Source: an uncultured Treponema sp. (GTDB lineage: Bacteria > Spirochaetota > Spirochaetia > Treponematales > Treponemataceae). Taken from it: a DNA stretch of 64,000 bases. This document shows, piece after piece, positions 1-8,634 of the stretch. The position numbers and the translations under genes were made by a program. The DNA lies in contig CAMKEG010000002.1 in NCBI GenBank assembly GCA_946411505.1, positions 1 to 64,000 of the forward strand, given 5' to 3'. Position 1 is the stretch's first letter, and each line of letters starts with the position of its first letter. Below the pieces are notes generated by a model, which was not told where the DNA came from, made no database searches, and worked only from the letters and a program-made list of their open reading frames with translations.

Positions 1-12
1 GTAATACCGAGT

Positions 13-53
13 AAAAAAAGCCGCTGCTTTTGGCTTTCCAATAGCGGCGGCTT
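13..53 (-). terminator. Rho-independent terminator, minus strand
   Basis: Positions 18-24 (AAGCCGC) pair with 47-53 (GCGGCTT). Read on the minus strand the stem is followed by a run of seven T (positions 19-13). It lies downstream of the minus-strand membrane gene at 225-737. Confidence 0.5.
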
Positions 54-203
54 AATGCAAGCGGCGGCAAAGGGAAATATCCTTTGAATACCTTACAGAA
101 GAAAAGTTTTGCAGCATTACAAAAATAAAAGCCTATACCATTTTGGAAAGAAAAGATACATAATAGTCAAGACGGCAACAATCAGAAGTTATGGAGGGTA
201 ACA

Positions 204-250
204 ATGGAATATAGTAAGGAAGATTTAATGGAAGCAAAAAAGCAAATTTT
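204..250 (+). pseudogene. 5' fragment of a small hypothetical gene
   Basis: A good ribosome site (GGAGGG) precedes an ATG at 204 and the first 15 codons (MEYSKEDLMEAKKQI) resemble the start of a small helical protein family common in gut bacteria; this likeness is from memory. After about position 248 the reading frame no longer looks like that family and runs antisense through the end of the DUF2798-type gene. I read it as a gene start joined to unrelated DNA. Confidence 0.35.
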
Positions 251-737
251 GGGAGTGGGAGAGAACATGGGAACAGAGGAAAGTAAAACACATGAGTCGC
301 AGCCACTGAACCAGAGCGACATGAATCTGAAATCCGTTGTTGTAAGGATAGTAAAGGAAAGTTGCAATCAGGCTCATTGCAGGAACCATAAGACCTACAG
401 TTGCACAGATAATGGCTGTCTCAAAAAGGACTGGATGTGTTGTTTTGGGATCAAAGTTTTTGCAGGCAAGACGGAATGAAAGCGGGCTTCCGTAGACGCA
501 TTCCATAAAATAGGCAAAACAGAATTCAACCAGAACTACAGACCAGACCGGCATAACGCGGCCGAACATATAGATTCCGCCGATTGTTCTTACAGCTGCA
601 AGAACACTGGTTGTTCCCACAGCCTGTCGAAGTGAATCTCCATTTACAACATAAATGCTGTAAAAAACATAAGCATGAACGGTAATTACAACTGTGATGA
701 ATGCAAAGACCATTCTTTGAAACTGATTTCTTGGCAT
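225..737 (-). CDS. DUF2798-type membrane protein, C-terminus probably altered
   Basis: A 170-residue integral membrane protein of unknown function. The N-terminal segment (residues 8-28) and residues 109-130 are strongly hydrophobic, and the sequence resembles the DUF2798 family of small bacterial membrane proteins. The start has a strong ribosome site (AAGGAGG) eight bases upstream. The last 30 residues, after the WLRL stretch, do not look like a natural transmembrane C-terminus and coincide with the junction to a foreign gene start on the other strand, so the end is probably frameshifted or truncated. It has its own promoter at 861-889 and a palindrome in the leader. Confidence 0.6.
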   Translation of the reverse strand: MPRNQFQRMVFAFITVVITVHAYVFYSIYVVNGDSLRQAVGTTSVLAAVRTIGGIYMFGRVMPVWSVVLVEFCFAYFMECVYGSPLSFRLACKNFDPKTTHPVLFETAIICATVGLMVPAMSLIATFLYYPYNNGFQIHVALVQWLRLMCFTFLCSHVLSHSQNLLFCFH

Positions 738-830
738 AAGAAATCCTCCTTAAATCCGCGTGTGCGGCATTGCCGGTGCGGACGAATTTCTTAATGTGCC
801 GTGATTAGATTTACTCGAAGTGGCGCTTCA

Positions 831-889
831 ACACATGTGTCGTTTGCATTAAGTTTTGTGAGTATAGCAAAAAATCGGGAAAATAACAA
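831..889 (-). promoter_or_regulatory. Promoter and operator-like palindrome for the DUF2798-type gene
   Basis: On the minus strand TTGTTA (889-884), a 17-base spacer and TATACT (866-861) form a sigma-70 type promoter. A perfect palindrome ACACATGTGT lies at 831-840, about 15-20 bases after the predicted start point, a typical place for a repressor site. Confidence 0.55.
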
Positions 890-924
890 GCAAGTATTAT
901 CGTCATTCATAGTCCAGCTTCCAT

Positions 925-1080
925 TTATTTCCCAAATTTTGCAAGCCAGTCTTGAACAGCCTTTTTAGCGGTGCTTCTGTTAGTCTGTGCTACCTTTCCC
1001 TGAACGGCAAGACCTTTTTCTACAGTGGCGCCTTTGCAGGTTGAACGGATTCGGCTTTCTGTTCCGCTAAGTCCGCTTCC
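925..1080 (-). pseudogene. 3' remnant of an exported flavodoxin gene
   Basis: The last 52 codons are nearly identical to the C-terminus of the flavodoxin at 22578-23198 (from the GSGL-GTES segment through QDWLAK). The upstream part of the open frame is GC-rich repeat DNA, not flavodoxin, so only the 3' end survives. It is followed by other repeated pieces from the same distant locus. Confidence 0.85.
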
Positions 1081-1165
1081 TGACGCCTTCGCAGCATAGC
1101 TGCTCGGAGACTCGCTCAAAATGCTCCGCTGGAGCATTTTGCCGGCTTGCAGCCGTCGCTCCCTA

Positions 1166-1271
1166 AGTGGCCTGCTTCGCAGCTGCTCCATGCCATAACG
1201 CTCACTTGCATTATAAGTGACAAGCGCCTATTTTCTATGGGTAATGAGGAATGTAATGTTGTTTAAACGAC
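1166..1271. repeat. Copy 1 of a dispersed intergenic repeat with GTTGTTTAAACGAC
   Basis: Positions 1166-1206 match 23901-23942 with one substitution, and the near-palindrome GTTGTTTAAACGAC at 1258-1271 recurs at 23993-24006. The two loci therefore share both flavodoxin 3' sequence and promoter-region sequence. Confidence 0.8.
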
Positions 1272-1321
1272 AGATTTGTAAAAGATGCCTATTAAAGTGA
1301 GTTTGTAATAACACCAGCTTT

Positions 1322-1500
1322 TCAGTACTCTTCCAAAAGGCGGGCAATATTCTGCTGATAGCCTTTCAAAGTTTTAGTAGCAAGCTTAGATGACTTTTCC
1401 AATAACCTGCGCCCACAGTTATGGCTGCCCGATTCTATGAGCTTTTGTAAGTTTAAATTCTGTCACTGCTTTTTCAGTAAGGTTTTTATAGTATGTATCG
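1322..1500 (-). pseudogene. 3' remnant of the TPR-protein gene
   Basis: Read on the minus strand the last 40 codons (LIESG...GYQQNIARLLEEY then TGA) match the C-terminus of the TPR protein at 5134-7041 (LIESG...GYQQSIERLLEEC). Weaker similarity continues to about 1500 in a shifted frame. No start or upstream domain remains. From 1500 to 1584 I see no gene. Confidence 0.8.
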
Positions 1501-1584
1501 GAACAGTCTGTAATTATCGGAATGATGTAAGATGACATAAGGGGGGCAGTTCAAAGTTCTTTGAAAAAGAAAAGTCAAATGAGT

Positions 1585-4170
1585 CTATAGTTGTTTAACA
1601 AATGGCAAAAAATACTTTTCAATTTTTTTTCTATCTTTTTTATTTGCTATCTCTCTTAAAAAATAATCCCCATAAGATAAATCTTTGTCCTCTCTTTTGT
1701 TGATTTCACTCAGTTTGTCTTTATGATTTTCAAGAATATAGTCTAAAACATTCCATGCGCTGTAATGAATCGCTCTGGTGAGAATATTGTTCGGCATGTA
1801 TAGATATTTTTCCTGAGATGTTTGATTTATGCAAAATTTTCCAACGGTAAGCATTATGTTGGCACCAGAATCCAAAAGCTTTTTGCATGTTTCCACATCA
1901 TCTAATTCAGCGGCATATAGTAACGGTGAACAGCCTTGTGTCGGGGCATCGGAGCGATATTTTACAACATCGATGTTTTCTGTTGTTTTAATGAGCAGGT
2001 CAATTATTTTGTCTGATTCCTCTAGTTCTTCTTTTCTATTCTGATTTTGCTCATCGTAAAATTGGGAGAAAACCTTTTGTTTTGCTGTAGTATTCTTCAA
2101 AAAAACATTGCTTTCATCTTTTTGTATTTCCGAAAATCCTGCTTGAAAATAGTTTTTGTAGTTAATGTCGCCTTCCCTGTTTTGAATTTTTGAAAGATAC
2201 CTTTCTTTTGACAGCAAGATTATTTCCCGGCTTCCTATTGCATAATAGAGTGGAATAACTTCATCTGAACTAATAAGAAAACTATCCTTAAATTTTTCTC
2301 TACCGTTGTCAGTCATTTTGTTTACAAATGCTTGAACTATTTCAAAGTCAAAGCTGTCCAACGCTAGTTGAAATACAGAACGCTTGCTGCGGTTGCTTCT
2401 TGAGAAAAGTGTTTTTTTCTCTGTTCTTTTCAAAATATCAAATAGAAGATTTTTATCTTCCTTGGTGTGAAAGTGATTGTATTGCGCTAGTATTTCTGTG
2501 ATTGGAAAAGTATTGTTTGTGTTTGGAATGTTCAAATTTAGATTTGGGAAAGACTGTGCATCTAAAAACTTATAAACGATGTCATACTTTTTACACCAGA
2601 TTGCAAGTGAAATCGGTGTGTAAATTACGAGGCGGCCATCATCAATTAAAGTGTTTATTGTTTTGTCAGTGACGGACAGAAGTTTTTCCGTTTCTTTTTT
2701 GAAAAAATCTTTTTCGGGTTCTGGTAAAAATCCCAGTGATTCATTTATGTCTTCTGCTCGGATTTGCTTTGTTTGATTTGACAATGGGGAAAATCTGCTC
2801 CAAAAATTCTGCATGCAAAAGTAATAAACGGCAAAAGCGTCTTGCATTTCATTCAGAACCATATCAAAACAGTAAGCGAAATCATAGAAATATTTAATGT
2901 TTTGCGACAGCGGTGTTTTTATGTCTGAATCTAACCGTGAACACTGCAAAATCCTGTTTCTGAATCCTTTTAAGTCATGCTTTATGTCATAATATGCGCA
3001 GACGCTGATTGCTTCCTGCAAAAATGCAGTCAGATTTTTCCCCGCAAAATATTTTCCCTTTTCAAAGGTCTCTTTGTAGGCGCATATTGCAAGCGGAAGT
3101 TTTTCTATATCGCCACTGCTTAAAAATTCATAGACAAAGTTTTTCCCTTCAAACCACTTATCCCAAAATGTAAATGAGTGTGGAAAAACCTTTTGGATAG
3201 CAGGATAATCTTTTATAAACTGGGCAGAATTATCTATCGTGTTGCTTTGTGTGATAGTATCAAAATATTGCCCTTGCTGTTCTACAGTTAGGATAGATTC
3301 ATTATAAAAACTGTCAATAAACAAAGTGTATATTTCTTCCGGTGAATGACTTTGTTCAGACAGACTTTCTATTTTCATCCAGGTATCTTTGTTTAATGAA
3401 ATATGTTGCATTGCGCTTGTACGAAAATTGTTATAAAAATAGAAATCCAGAAAATGCTCAATTAAAGAAGTTTTTATATTATGATTTTTCAGCGTGACTA
3501 GAATTGCATGAAGAATATTCCATGTAGGATTTTTGTTTTCCTTTCTGGCTTTTTGAATGGCCCTTTTTACATGTTCTTCGGCATCCTGTTCATTTTCGTG
3601 ATTTTTGTAATAAACTTTTGCGATTTCTTTGTAGGTGTCTTCGTAAGAAAAGTTCAGTTCAGTTTTTGCAGATTCAAGCAAAGTATCAAATCTAAGATTT
3701 TTTGCATGATGTATGTATGAAATATAAATCGGATTTGTCTGGATAAATATCAGGCGGACTATATTACGCTTTGTATAAACAAACTGTTTTGTTTCAAAGG
3801 GACGGCCGCCACCGATTGCCACAAAAAGTTCCCATAATATTGCGTAATAAAAAGTCGTAAACTTGCTTTCATAATAACTTGCCCGTTTACTTCCATCAAA
3901 AGATGATTTTCGGGTAACTTCATGTACCTCCAAATTGAACTCTGATTCCAATCCAGAAAAGAAGTCTTTTATCCGTCCAAAAATTGAATCTTTGCCCATA
4001 AATTTGTATTTATAAAAACTGCCTTTTTCCTTGTATGCGTCATTTATTTCTTCGTCAGATATTGAGGTTTGCGCCAAAATGGCATCTTTCCCTATAACTT
4101 CAACGATAAAGCGGGTGATTTGGCTGAGAGTAACATTTCCATATTCAGGCAAAGATAATTTCTTACTCAT
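1585..4170 (-). CDS. Large protein with C-terminal ankyrin repeats
   Basis: The predicted protein has 861 residues and is mostly helical and unassigned, with degenerate ankyrin-type repeats near the C-terminus, clearest at the segment SPLLYAAELDDVETCKKLLD followed by GAN. No signal peptide or catalytic motif is obvious, so it may be an intracellular scaffold. I chose the ATG at 4170 over the one at 4227 because a TATAAT box lies seven bases before it; there is no ribosome site, which fits a leaderless mRNA. It is divergent from the viperin gene at 4279. The codon use is AT-rich compared with the core part of the window. Confidence 0.75.
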   Translation of the reverse strand: MSKKLSLPEYGNVTLSQITRFIVEVIGKDAILAQTSISDEEINDAYKEKGSFYKYKFMGKDSIFGRIKDFFSGLESEFNLEVHEVTRKSSFDGSKRASYYESKFTTFYYAILWELFVAIGGGRPFETKQFVYTKRNIVRLIFIQTNPIYISYIHHAKNLRFDTLLESAKTELNFSYEDTYKEIAKVYYKNHENEQDAEEHVKRAIQKARKENKNPTWNILHAILVTLKNHNIKTSLIEHFLDFYFYNNFRTSAMQHISLNKDTWMKIESLSEQSHSPEEIYTLFIDSFYNESILTVEQQGQYFDTITQSNTIDNSAQFIKDYPAIQKVFPHSFTFWDKWFEGKNFVYEFLSSGDIEKLPLAICAYKETFEKGKYFAGKNLTAFLQEAISVCAYYDIKHDLKGFRNRILQCSRLDSDIKTPLSQNIKYFYDFAYCFDMVLNEMQDAFAVYYFCMQNFWSRFSPLSNQTKQIRAEDINESLGFLPEPEKDFFKKETEKLLSVTDKTINTLIDDGRLVIYTPISLAIWCKKYDIVYKFLDAQSFPNLNLNIPNTNNTFPITEILAQYNHFHTKEDKNLLFDILKRTEKKTLFSRSNRSKRSVFQLALDSFDFEIVQAFVNKMTDNGREKFKDSFLISSDEVIPLYYAIGSREIILLSKERYLSKIQNREGDINYKNYFQAGFSEIQKDESNVFLKNTTAKQKVFSQFYDEQNQNRKEELEESDKIIDLLIKTTENIDVVKYRSDAPTQGCSPLLYAAELDDVETCKKLLDSGANIMLTVGKFCINQTSQEKYLYMPNNILTRAIHYSAWNVLDYILENHKDKLSEINKREDKDLSYGDYFLREIANKKDRKKIEKYFLPFVKQL

Positions 4171-4177
4171 TAAACAT

Positions 4178-4183
4178 ATTATA
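4178..4183 (-). promoter_or_regulatory. -10 box immediately before the ankyrin-gene start
   Basis: TATAAT on the minus strand, seven bases from the ATG at 4170. No clear -35 was found. Confidence 0.5.
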
Positions 4184-4278
4184 TCACAAAAAAAAGATCT
4201 AAAAAACTTTTCCCTTAAAAATTGCACTCTCCAAAGAGCAAAGCTGTTCTATCTTAATTTCACATCAAGGAGGAAAAA

Positions 4279-5100
4279 ATGAAAGAATCTCAAATGAAAA
4301 ATCTTAAACTTAATTATCACATATTGAAATCTTGTAATTACGGATGCAAATTCTGTTTTGCCCGCTATGCAAAATCAGAACATCTATCTTTAACAGAAAT
4401 GCAAAGACTTATCGTTAGAATCGCTGAATCTGGATTTTTCTCTGCAATCAATTTTGCAGGCGGAGAGCCGTTTTTAATGAATGAATTGCCGGACTTGATT
4501 GCCTTTGCAAAATCTCTAAGACTAGTAACGAGCGTTATTACGAACGGTTCTTTACTAACAATTGAACTACTGAGCCAAGTCCTGCCACATCTAGATTCTA
4601 TAGGAATTTCATTTCACTCATTAAATGATGATGCCAAGAGAAATATGGGATTTTGTTTAAAAAACAAAATCCCACTTTCAAATGAAAAACTTACGGAAAT
4701 TATAAAATTTATAAGAAGCAATTCCAACTGTAAGGTAAAAATAAATACTGTCGTTAATGCCTTCAATAAAGATGAAAAACTTTTTCCTTTTATTCAAGAC
4801 ATTTATATTGACCGCTGGAAAGTTCTCCGCTGCCAGTCTTTTGGAAATAACGACGATTTACTAATTTCCGATGAAGAATGGAATTCATTTTGTGAGCGTA
4901 ACAAGGGCGGAATCAATACCGTTTTTGAGGATACGATGAAAGACACTTATATCATGGTTAATCCCATGGGAATGATGCTAAAAGAAGCCTCAAATTGCAG
5001 GGAGTATGAAGAAATCGGCTCTGTTCTGGAAGGTGATTTAAAGGAACTTCTTTTGCAGCACCCTCTGCATGTGGAGGAATATCAAAAAAGGTATATATAA
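4279..5100 (+). CDS. Prokaryotic viperin (antiviral radical SAM enzyme)
   Basis: The 273-residue protein has the radical SAM motif CNYGCKFC (Cys19, 23, 26) in the viperin spacing CX3CX2C, then NFAGGEPF (58-65), a VITNGS segment, and the viperin-like C-terminal block with RWKVLRC, ISDEEW and an acidic YIMV-P-G segment. Viperins convert CTP (or other nucleotides in bacteria) to 3'-deoxy-3',4'-didehydro nucleotides that terminate viral RNA synthesis. A very strong ribosome site (AAGGAGG) precedes the ATG. It stands alone between the ankyrin and TPR genes, convergent with the latter, with no adjacent nucleotide kinase. Family assignment is from motif memory; MoaA-like radical SAM enzymes are the main alternative. 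Confidence 0.8.
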   Translation: MKESQMKNLKLNYHILKSCNYGCKFCFARYAKSEHLSLTEMQRLIVRIAESGFFSAINFAGGEPFLMNELPDLIAFAKSLRLVTSVITNGSLLTIELLSQVLPHLDSIGISFHSLNDDAKRNMGFCLKNKIPLSNEKLTEIIKFIRSNSNCKVKINTVVNAFNKDEKLFPFIQDIYIDRWKVLRCQSFGNNDDLLISDEEWNSFCERNKGGINTVFEDTMKDTYIMVNPMGMMLKEASNCREYEEIGSVLEGDLKELLLQHPLHVEEYQKRYI

Positions 5101-5133
5101 ACACCGCGCTGTTACCAAAATAACCTTACTCTT

Positions 5134-7041
5134 TCAGCACTCTTCCAAAAGGCGCTCAATGCTCTGCTGGTAGCCTTGAAGTGTTTTGCTGGCCTGCTTG
5201 TACGACTTGTCCAGTAGTCTTCGAGCGGAGTTACGGTCGCCTGATTCTATGAGGCTGCGAGCGTTTTCGATATCCTTCTTTAAGCGTAATTCTTCTATCA
5301 TGTTAGTGTAGGCGGAATCTTTCTGGGCCATTGAGATTGCCTTGTCATAGTAAGAGAGACCTCGTTCTGTCTGGCCTTTCCTGCGTAAGAGGTAGAGTCC
5401 GTAAGTTGCCGTATTGCATGGATTTTGTCCGATTGTGGGGATAAATGCTTTTAGTATCTGTTCGGGAATGTAATCTTCCATTTCAAGGTTTGCAAAAACA
5501 ATGTTGTTCAGAACTTGCACATTATGTTTTCCATGAGGGTAATCCCTGTGTATTTGCATCAGAAAATCCCGGCAGGCTTTCATCTGCACTTTATTTTGTC
5601 CGGTTAGGGTAAGAAGACGGAGCAGATCGTTGCAGGCAAAAAGTTTCAGTGTCAGATTGTCAGAATCAAGCATAAAGATTGGCAAGAGAAAATTGAAGTA
5701 TGTCTCAAAGCTGCCTGTGGCAAGAAGAGCTTTTCTCCATTCAGCAAAGTAATTCAGATAATTTTCTTCTGACAGCTCAAAATCTTTTGCGCCGTTTGTG
5801 TTTTCAAAAAGGGAGAGCGTTTCCTTGTATTTTCCCTGGAGATTTAATATGCGCATATAGTTTGTAAGAATGATTTCAAGCGGCTTTTGATTCTTGGCAA
5901 TGTCCGTCTTGTTTTCCTGAAATTTTTCAAGGGCTTTTGCAATGTTTCTTTCTGCCCGGTCCAGTTTTCCGACACTTGCATTGCAAAGGGCTATGTTGTT
6001 CCATACTGCGGCTGAGTTTGTTTTGTTGTCCGTAAGATTTCCAAGGCGGTCTAACGCGGCTCCGTATTTTTCTTTTACAAACGCGCACTTTGCATGATTT
6101 ATCGCCGCATCAAAATAGAAATCTTTTTCGGTGACATTATTCAGCTTAAGGTAGCGGGATAGAATGAACTCAACTTTTTCTGGTTGCTTTTCCAGCTCCA
6201 TATTTATATAAAGGCGGAGTGCGGGGGTAAAGCTCACATCAAGATTTACTGCAATTTTGCACCAGAGCCTTGCTTTTTCTACAAGCCTTTTATATTTTGT
6301 CGCCTGAATAAGATAGAGCATACTTAGTGCAAGGGCTGCCTGCGGTGTATTTTGCTTATAAAATGAGCTTCGTAAAAAATGTATCGCTTTATCTGCATCA
6401 TCTTTCTGCATAAAAACAAAGGCTTGCTGAAAGTCGATTTCATAGGGAGTTTCATCGTGTTCCTTTCTGTAATGGTTAAGGGCTTCCTCCGCTTTATCTA
6501 GTTCCTTGTTAGACAGATAAAATCCAGACAGTTTTCTTATGCTCTCCGCTGTATTCAATTTGTAAAGCAGCTGAAGGTTTTCTTCTGTGTTTTCATTTTG
6601 CCGCAATTCGTTTTCCGCAATTTTGGCGGCATAGACGGCATTTTCTTTGTCTTTTATTTGCGAGAGGCATTCACCTTCTTTTTCATAATTTTTTATGAGG
6701 GAGTAAAATCCTGCAAGGCGGAAATAATAAGTGTCGCTGAAACGTTCGTCTTTTGCTAAATCTGCATTTTCTTTTTCAAACAAGGCAAGTTCTTTTTGAA
6801 TGGCTTTTTTCTGTTTTATGAGGGCAATGCTTGAAGTATTTACGGTCAGATATCTGGAAATCAGGCTTGCAGAATTTACTGGTACAGGACTTGCTTTTTG
6901 CCGGGCAACCTTTTCACATTCAGCATAGTTGAAGGTCAGACTCATTTCCTGAGAAGGCATGTCCATGTCAATCTTTTCTGACTTTCCACAGAACACATCT
7001 TTTTTTGCTTTCTGCTGTTCGTATTCAATATTGTCAAGCAT
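5134..7041 (-). CDS. TPR-repeat protein partnered with a Ser/Thr kinase
   Basis: A 635-residue soluble protein composed largely of helical pairs of tetratricopeptide type, for instance around AWVNNIALC-like and YGLYLLRRKGQTERG segments; such repeats bind partner proteins. I chose the ATG at 7041 because GGGAGGT lies six bases upstream and the start overlaps the kinase stop by eight bases, implying translational coupling and a shared job with the kinase. Its 3' end was duplicated at 1322-1500. No enzymatic motif is visible, so a scaffold or substrate of the kinase is an inference. Confidence 0.75.
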   Translation of the reverse strand: MLDNIEYEQQKAKKDVFCGKSEKIDMDMPSQEMSLTFNYAECEKVARQKASPVPVNSASLISRYLTVNTSSIALIKQKKAIQKELALFEKENADLAKDERFSDTYYFRLAGFYSLIKNYEKEGECLSQIKDKENAVYAAKIAENELRQNENTEENLQLLYKLNTAESIRKLSGFYLSNKELDKAEEALNHYRKEHDETPYEIDFQQAFVFMQKDDADKAIHFLRSSFYKQNTPQAALALSMLYLIQATKYKRLVEKARLWCKIAVNLDVSFTPALRLYINMELEKQPEKVEFILSRYLKLNNVTEKDFYFDAAINHAKCAFVKEKYGAALDRLGNLTDNKTNSAAVWNNIALCNASVGKLDRAERNIAKALEKFQENKTDIAKNQKPLEIILTNYMRILNLQGKYKETLSLFENTNGAKDFELSEENYLNYFAEWRKALLATGSFETYFNFLLPIFMLDSDNLTLKLFACNDLLRLLTLTGQNKVQMKACRDFLMQIHRDYPHGKHNVQVLNNIVFANLEMEDYIPEQILKAFIPTIGQNPCNTATYGLYLLRRKGQTERGLSYYDKAISMAQKDSAYTNMIEELRLKKDIENARSLIESGDRNSARRLLDKSYKQASKTLQGYQQSIERLLEEC

Positions 7042-8281
7042 GTGAAACCTCCCGTGTCCTGTGGGTTTTCTTCCGCTTTTTGTAAAGTTCGCGAAGGTGC
7101 TCGTCTTCAAAGATATGCGCAATATGGCGGAGTTTTGTCTTTATGCCGTCAAGCTCGCTTTCTTTTGTCCTCTTTCTGTAGTCAAATGCGCACAGTCTGT
7201 CGATTATTTCCTGTATGCTCTTTCTGATATAGAGGGGCAGAATCGATTCTTCTGAAATTCGGGGGATGATAATGCTTGTGGCAAAATCAGAAAGCAAATC
7301 GTGGTACAAATCCAGCCGCTTTTGCAGGTTTCCGCCAAATTCTTCTTCTCCCACTCTGATATTGTTTGCCGTTTCCCAATAGCCGTTGCCGTTTGTCTCT
7401 ATAAGAGCGTTATAAAATGTCCGCTTGTCAAAGAGTTCAAAAAGCATACAGCCCAAAGAATAAATATCCGCACATTGAGCCAAGTCCCATTCACTATCAA
7501 AGCCTGAATATATTTCCGGAGCGGCATACATTACCGGAACTTCCGCTTTAGGAGAGAAAATCCTCAAATCTTTTTCAATTTCAGCTTTTGCAAGTGAAAG
7601 CCCCAGGTCTATGAGAACTGCCTTACACTTTCCTTCGTGCCTGGTTCCCATTATGTTTGAAGGCTTTAAATCACGGTGGCAGAGACCTTCGCGGTGCAGG
7701 CTCTGGACTGCAGAAATTATGGAACAGAAGAGGCGGAGCCGGTTTGCGCAGGTTTTTAATTTGTCATTTGCCTCATCAAAAAAACTTTTTCTTATATCCA
7801 CCGGCAAATATATGGAAGAAAAAAATGAAACTAAAACCGTAAAAGATGTGCCGTCGCAGCTGACTGGAACTTGTATAGACTTAAGAGGAGTGCAAATCTG
7901 CTGGATTCTGTTTTTTCCTTTAAGACGGCTTAGGACTGCGCTTTCCCATTTAAGATAATCGTTTAGCTGCGGATGTTCTTCGCAAAATGCGGGATTTGTG
8001 GTTTTTACTGCAATGTTCCGGCCTGTAACGGCATCGTGGGCACGGAAAAGGTAGAAAAATCCTTTGCTCTCATCATCGCTTGTGTTGTCATATAAGCGGG
8101 TCAGGCATTTTGCATCTTCAAAAAAATCTGTAAAGGCAGGGGCAGAGCTTATCGCCTGTAATGTAAGGGTTTCGGCTTTTTCAAAGGAAGTCTCCGGATT
8201 TGGCTCTGAGTCGTAGCCTTCAAAATCGAATTCCAGCTGCTGAGGCATGGCATATTCGGCATTAGATAAACTTTCCTGCAT
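7034..8281 (-). CDS. Hanks-type serine/threonine protein kinase
   Basis: The 415-residue protein has the kinase motifs in order: AVK with Lys93, Glu113, HRDLKPSN (202-209), DLG (225-227, replacing DFG), APE (254-256) and Asp272. No transmembrane segment or extracellular sensor domain follows, so it should be cytoplasmic. The start at 8281 is chosen because TATAAT (8294-8289) ends seven bases before it. It forms a two-gene operon with the TPR protein. Its substrate is unknown. Confidence 0.9.
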   Translation of the reverse strand: MQESLSNAEYAMPQQLEFDFEGYDSEPNPETSFEKAETLTLQAISSAPAFTDFFEDAKCLTRLYDNTSDDESKGFFYLFRAHDAVTGRNIAVKTTNPAFCEEHPQLNDYLKWESAVLSRLKGKNRIQQICTPLKSIQVPVSCDGTSFTVLVSFFSSIYLPVDIRKSFFDEANDKLKTCANRLRLFCSIISAVQSLHREGLCHRDLKPSNIMGTRHEGKCKAVLIDLGLSLAKAEIEKDLRIFSPKAEVPVMYAAPEIYSGFDSEWDLAQCADIYSLGCMLFELFDKRTFYNALIETNGNGYWETANNIRVGEEEFGGNLQKRLDLYHDLLSDFATSIIIPRISEESILPLYIRKSIQEIIDRLCAFDYRKRTKESELDGIKTKLRHIAHIFEDEHLRELYKKRKKTHRTREVSHA

Positions 8282-8288
8282 ATACGGT

Positions 8289-8394
8289 ATTATATCATAA
8301 AAATAGAAAAAAAGGGTGAAAAAGTTGATTTTTGCAAAAAATATTTGCCTTTCGTGATGTTTATTCACCACAAAAGCCAAAAATGTGCTATCAT
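8289..8394. promoter_or_regulatory. Divergent promoter region with dyad operator, kinase and XRE genes
   Basis: TATAAT at 8294-8289 (minus) and TATCAT at 8389-8394 (plus) each lie 6-7 bases before a start codon. Between them is a perfect dyad GTGA-N7-TCAC (8354-8368), a plausible binding site for the XRE protein encoded at 8401. Confidence 0.5.
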
Positions 8395-8400
8395 AGAGCT

Positions 8401-8634
8401 ATGGCAAAAGGTAATGCGAACGTAGATTATAAGAAACTGTGGAAGCTATTGATTGATAAAGATATGAAGAAAACGGATTTGATTACTGTGGCCGGGATTT
8501 CCTCTAATGTATTGGCCAAACTGAACAAAGGCGAATATGTCTCCATGGAAAGCATACATAAGATTTGCAAGGCTCTGGGGTGTGATGTGGGGGCTATTTG
8601 TGTGATGAATGATGTTGAAGGGGAAGATTTATAA
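8401..8634 (+). CDS. Small XRE/Cro-type regulator
   Basis: A 77-residue single-domain helix-turn-helix protein: residues 22-60 read as the two DNA-binding helices (TDLITVAGISSNVLAKLNKG) followed by the CKALGC segment typical of Cro/CI-like regulators. It heads the long operon to 18.6 kb and is divergent from the kinase gene, so it probably controls one or both. It abuts the next gene with no gap. The ATG at 8401 is used because the -10 box ends six bases before it. Confidence 0.8.
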   Translation: MAKGNANVDYKKLWKLLIDKDMKKTDLITVAGISSNVLAKLNKGEYVSMESIHKICKALGCDVGAICVMNDVEGEDL

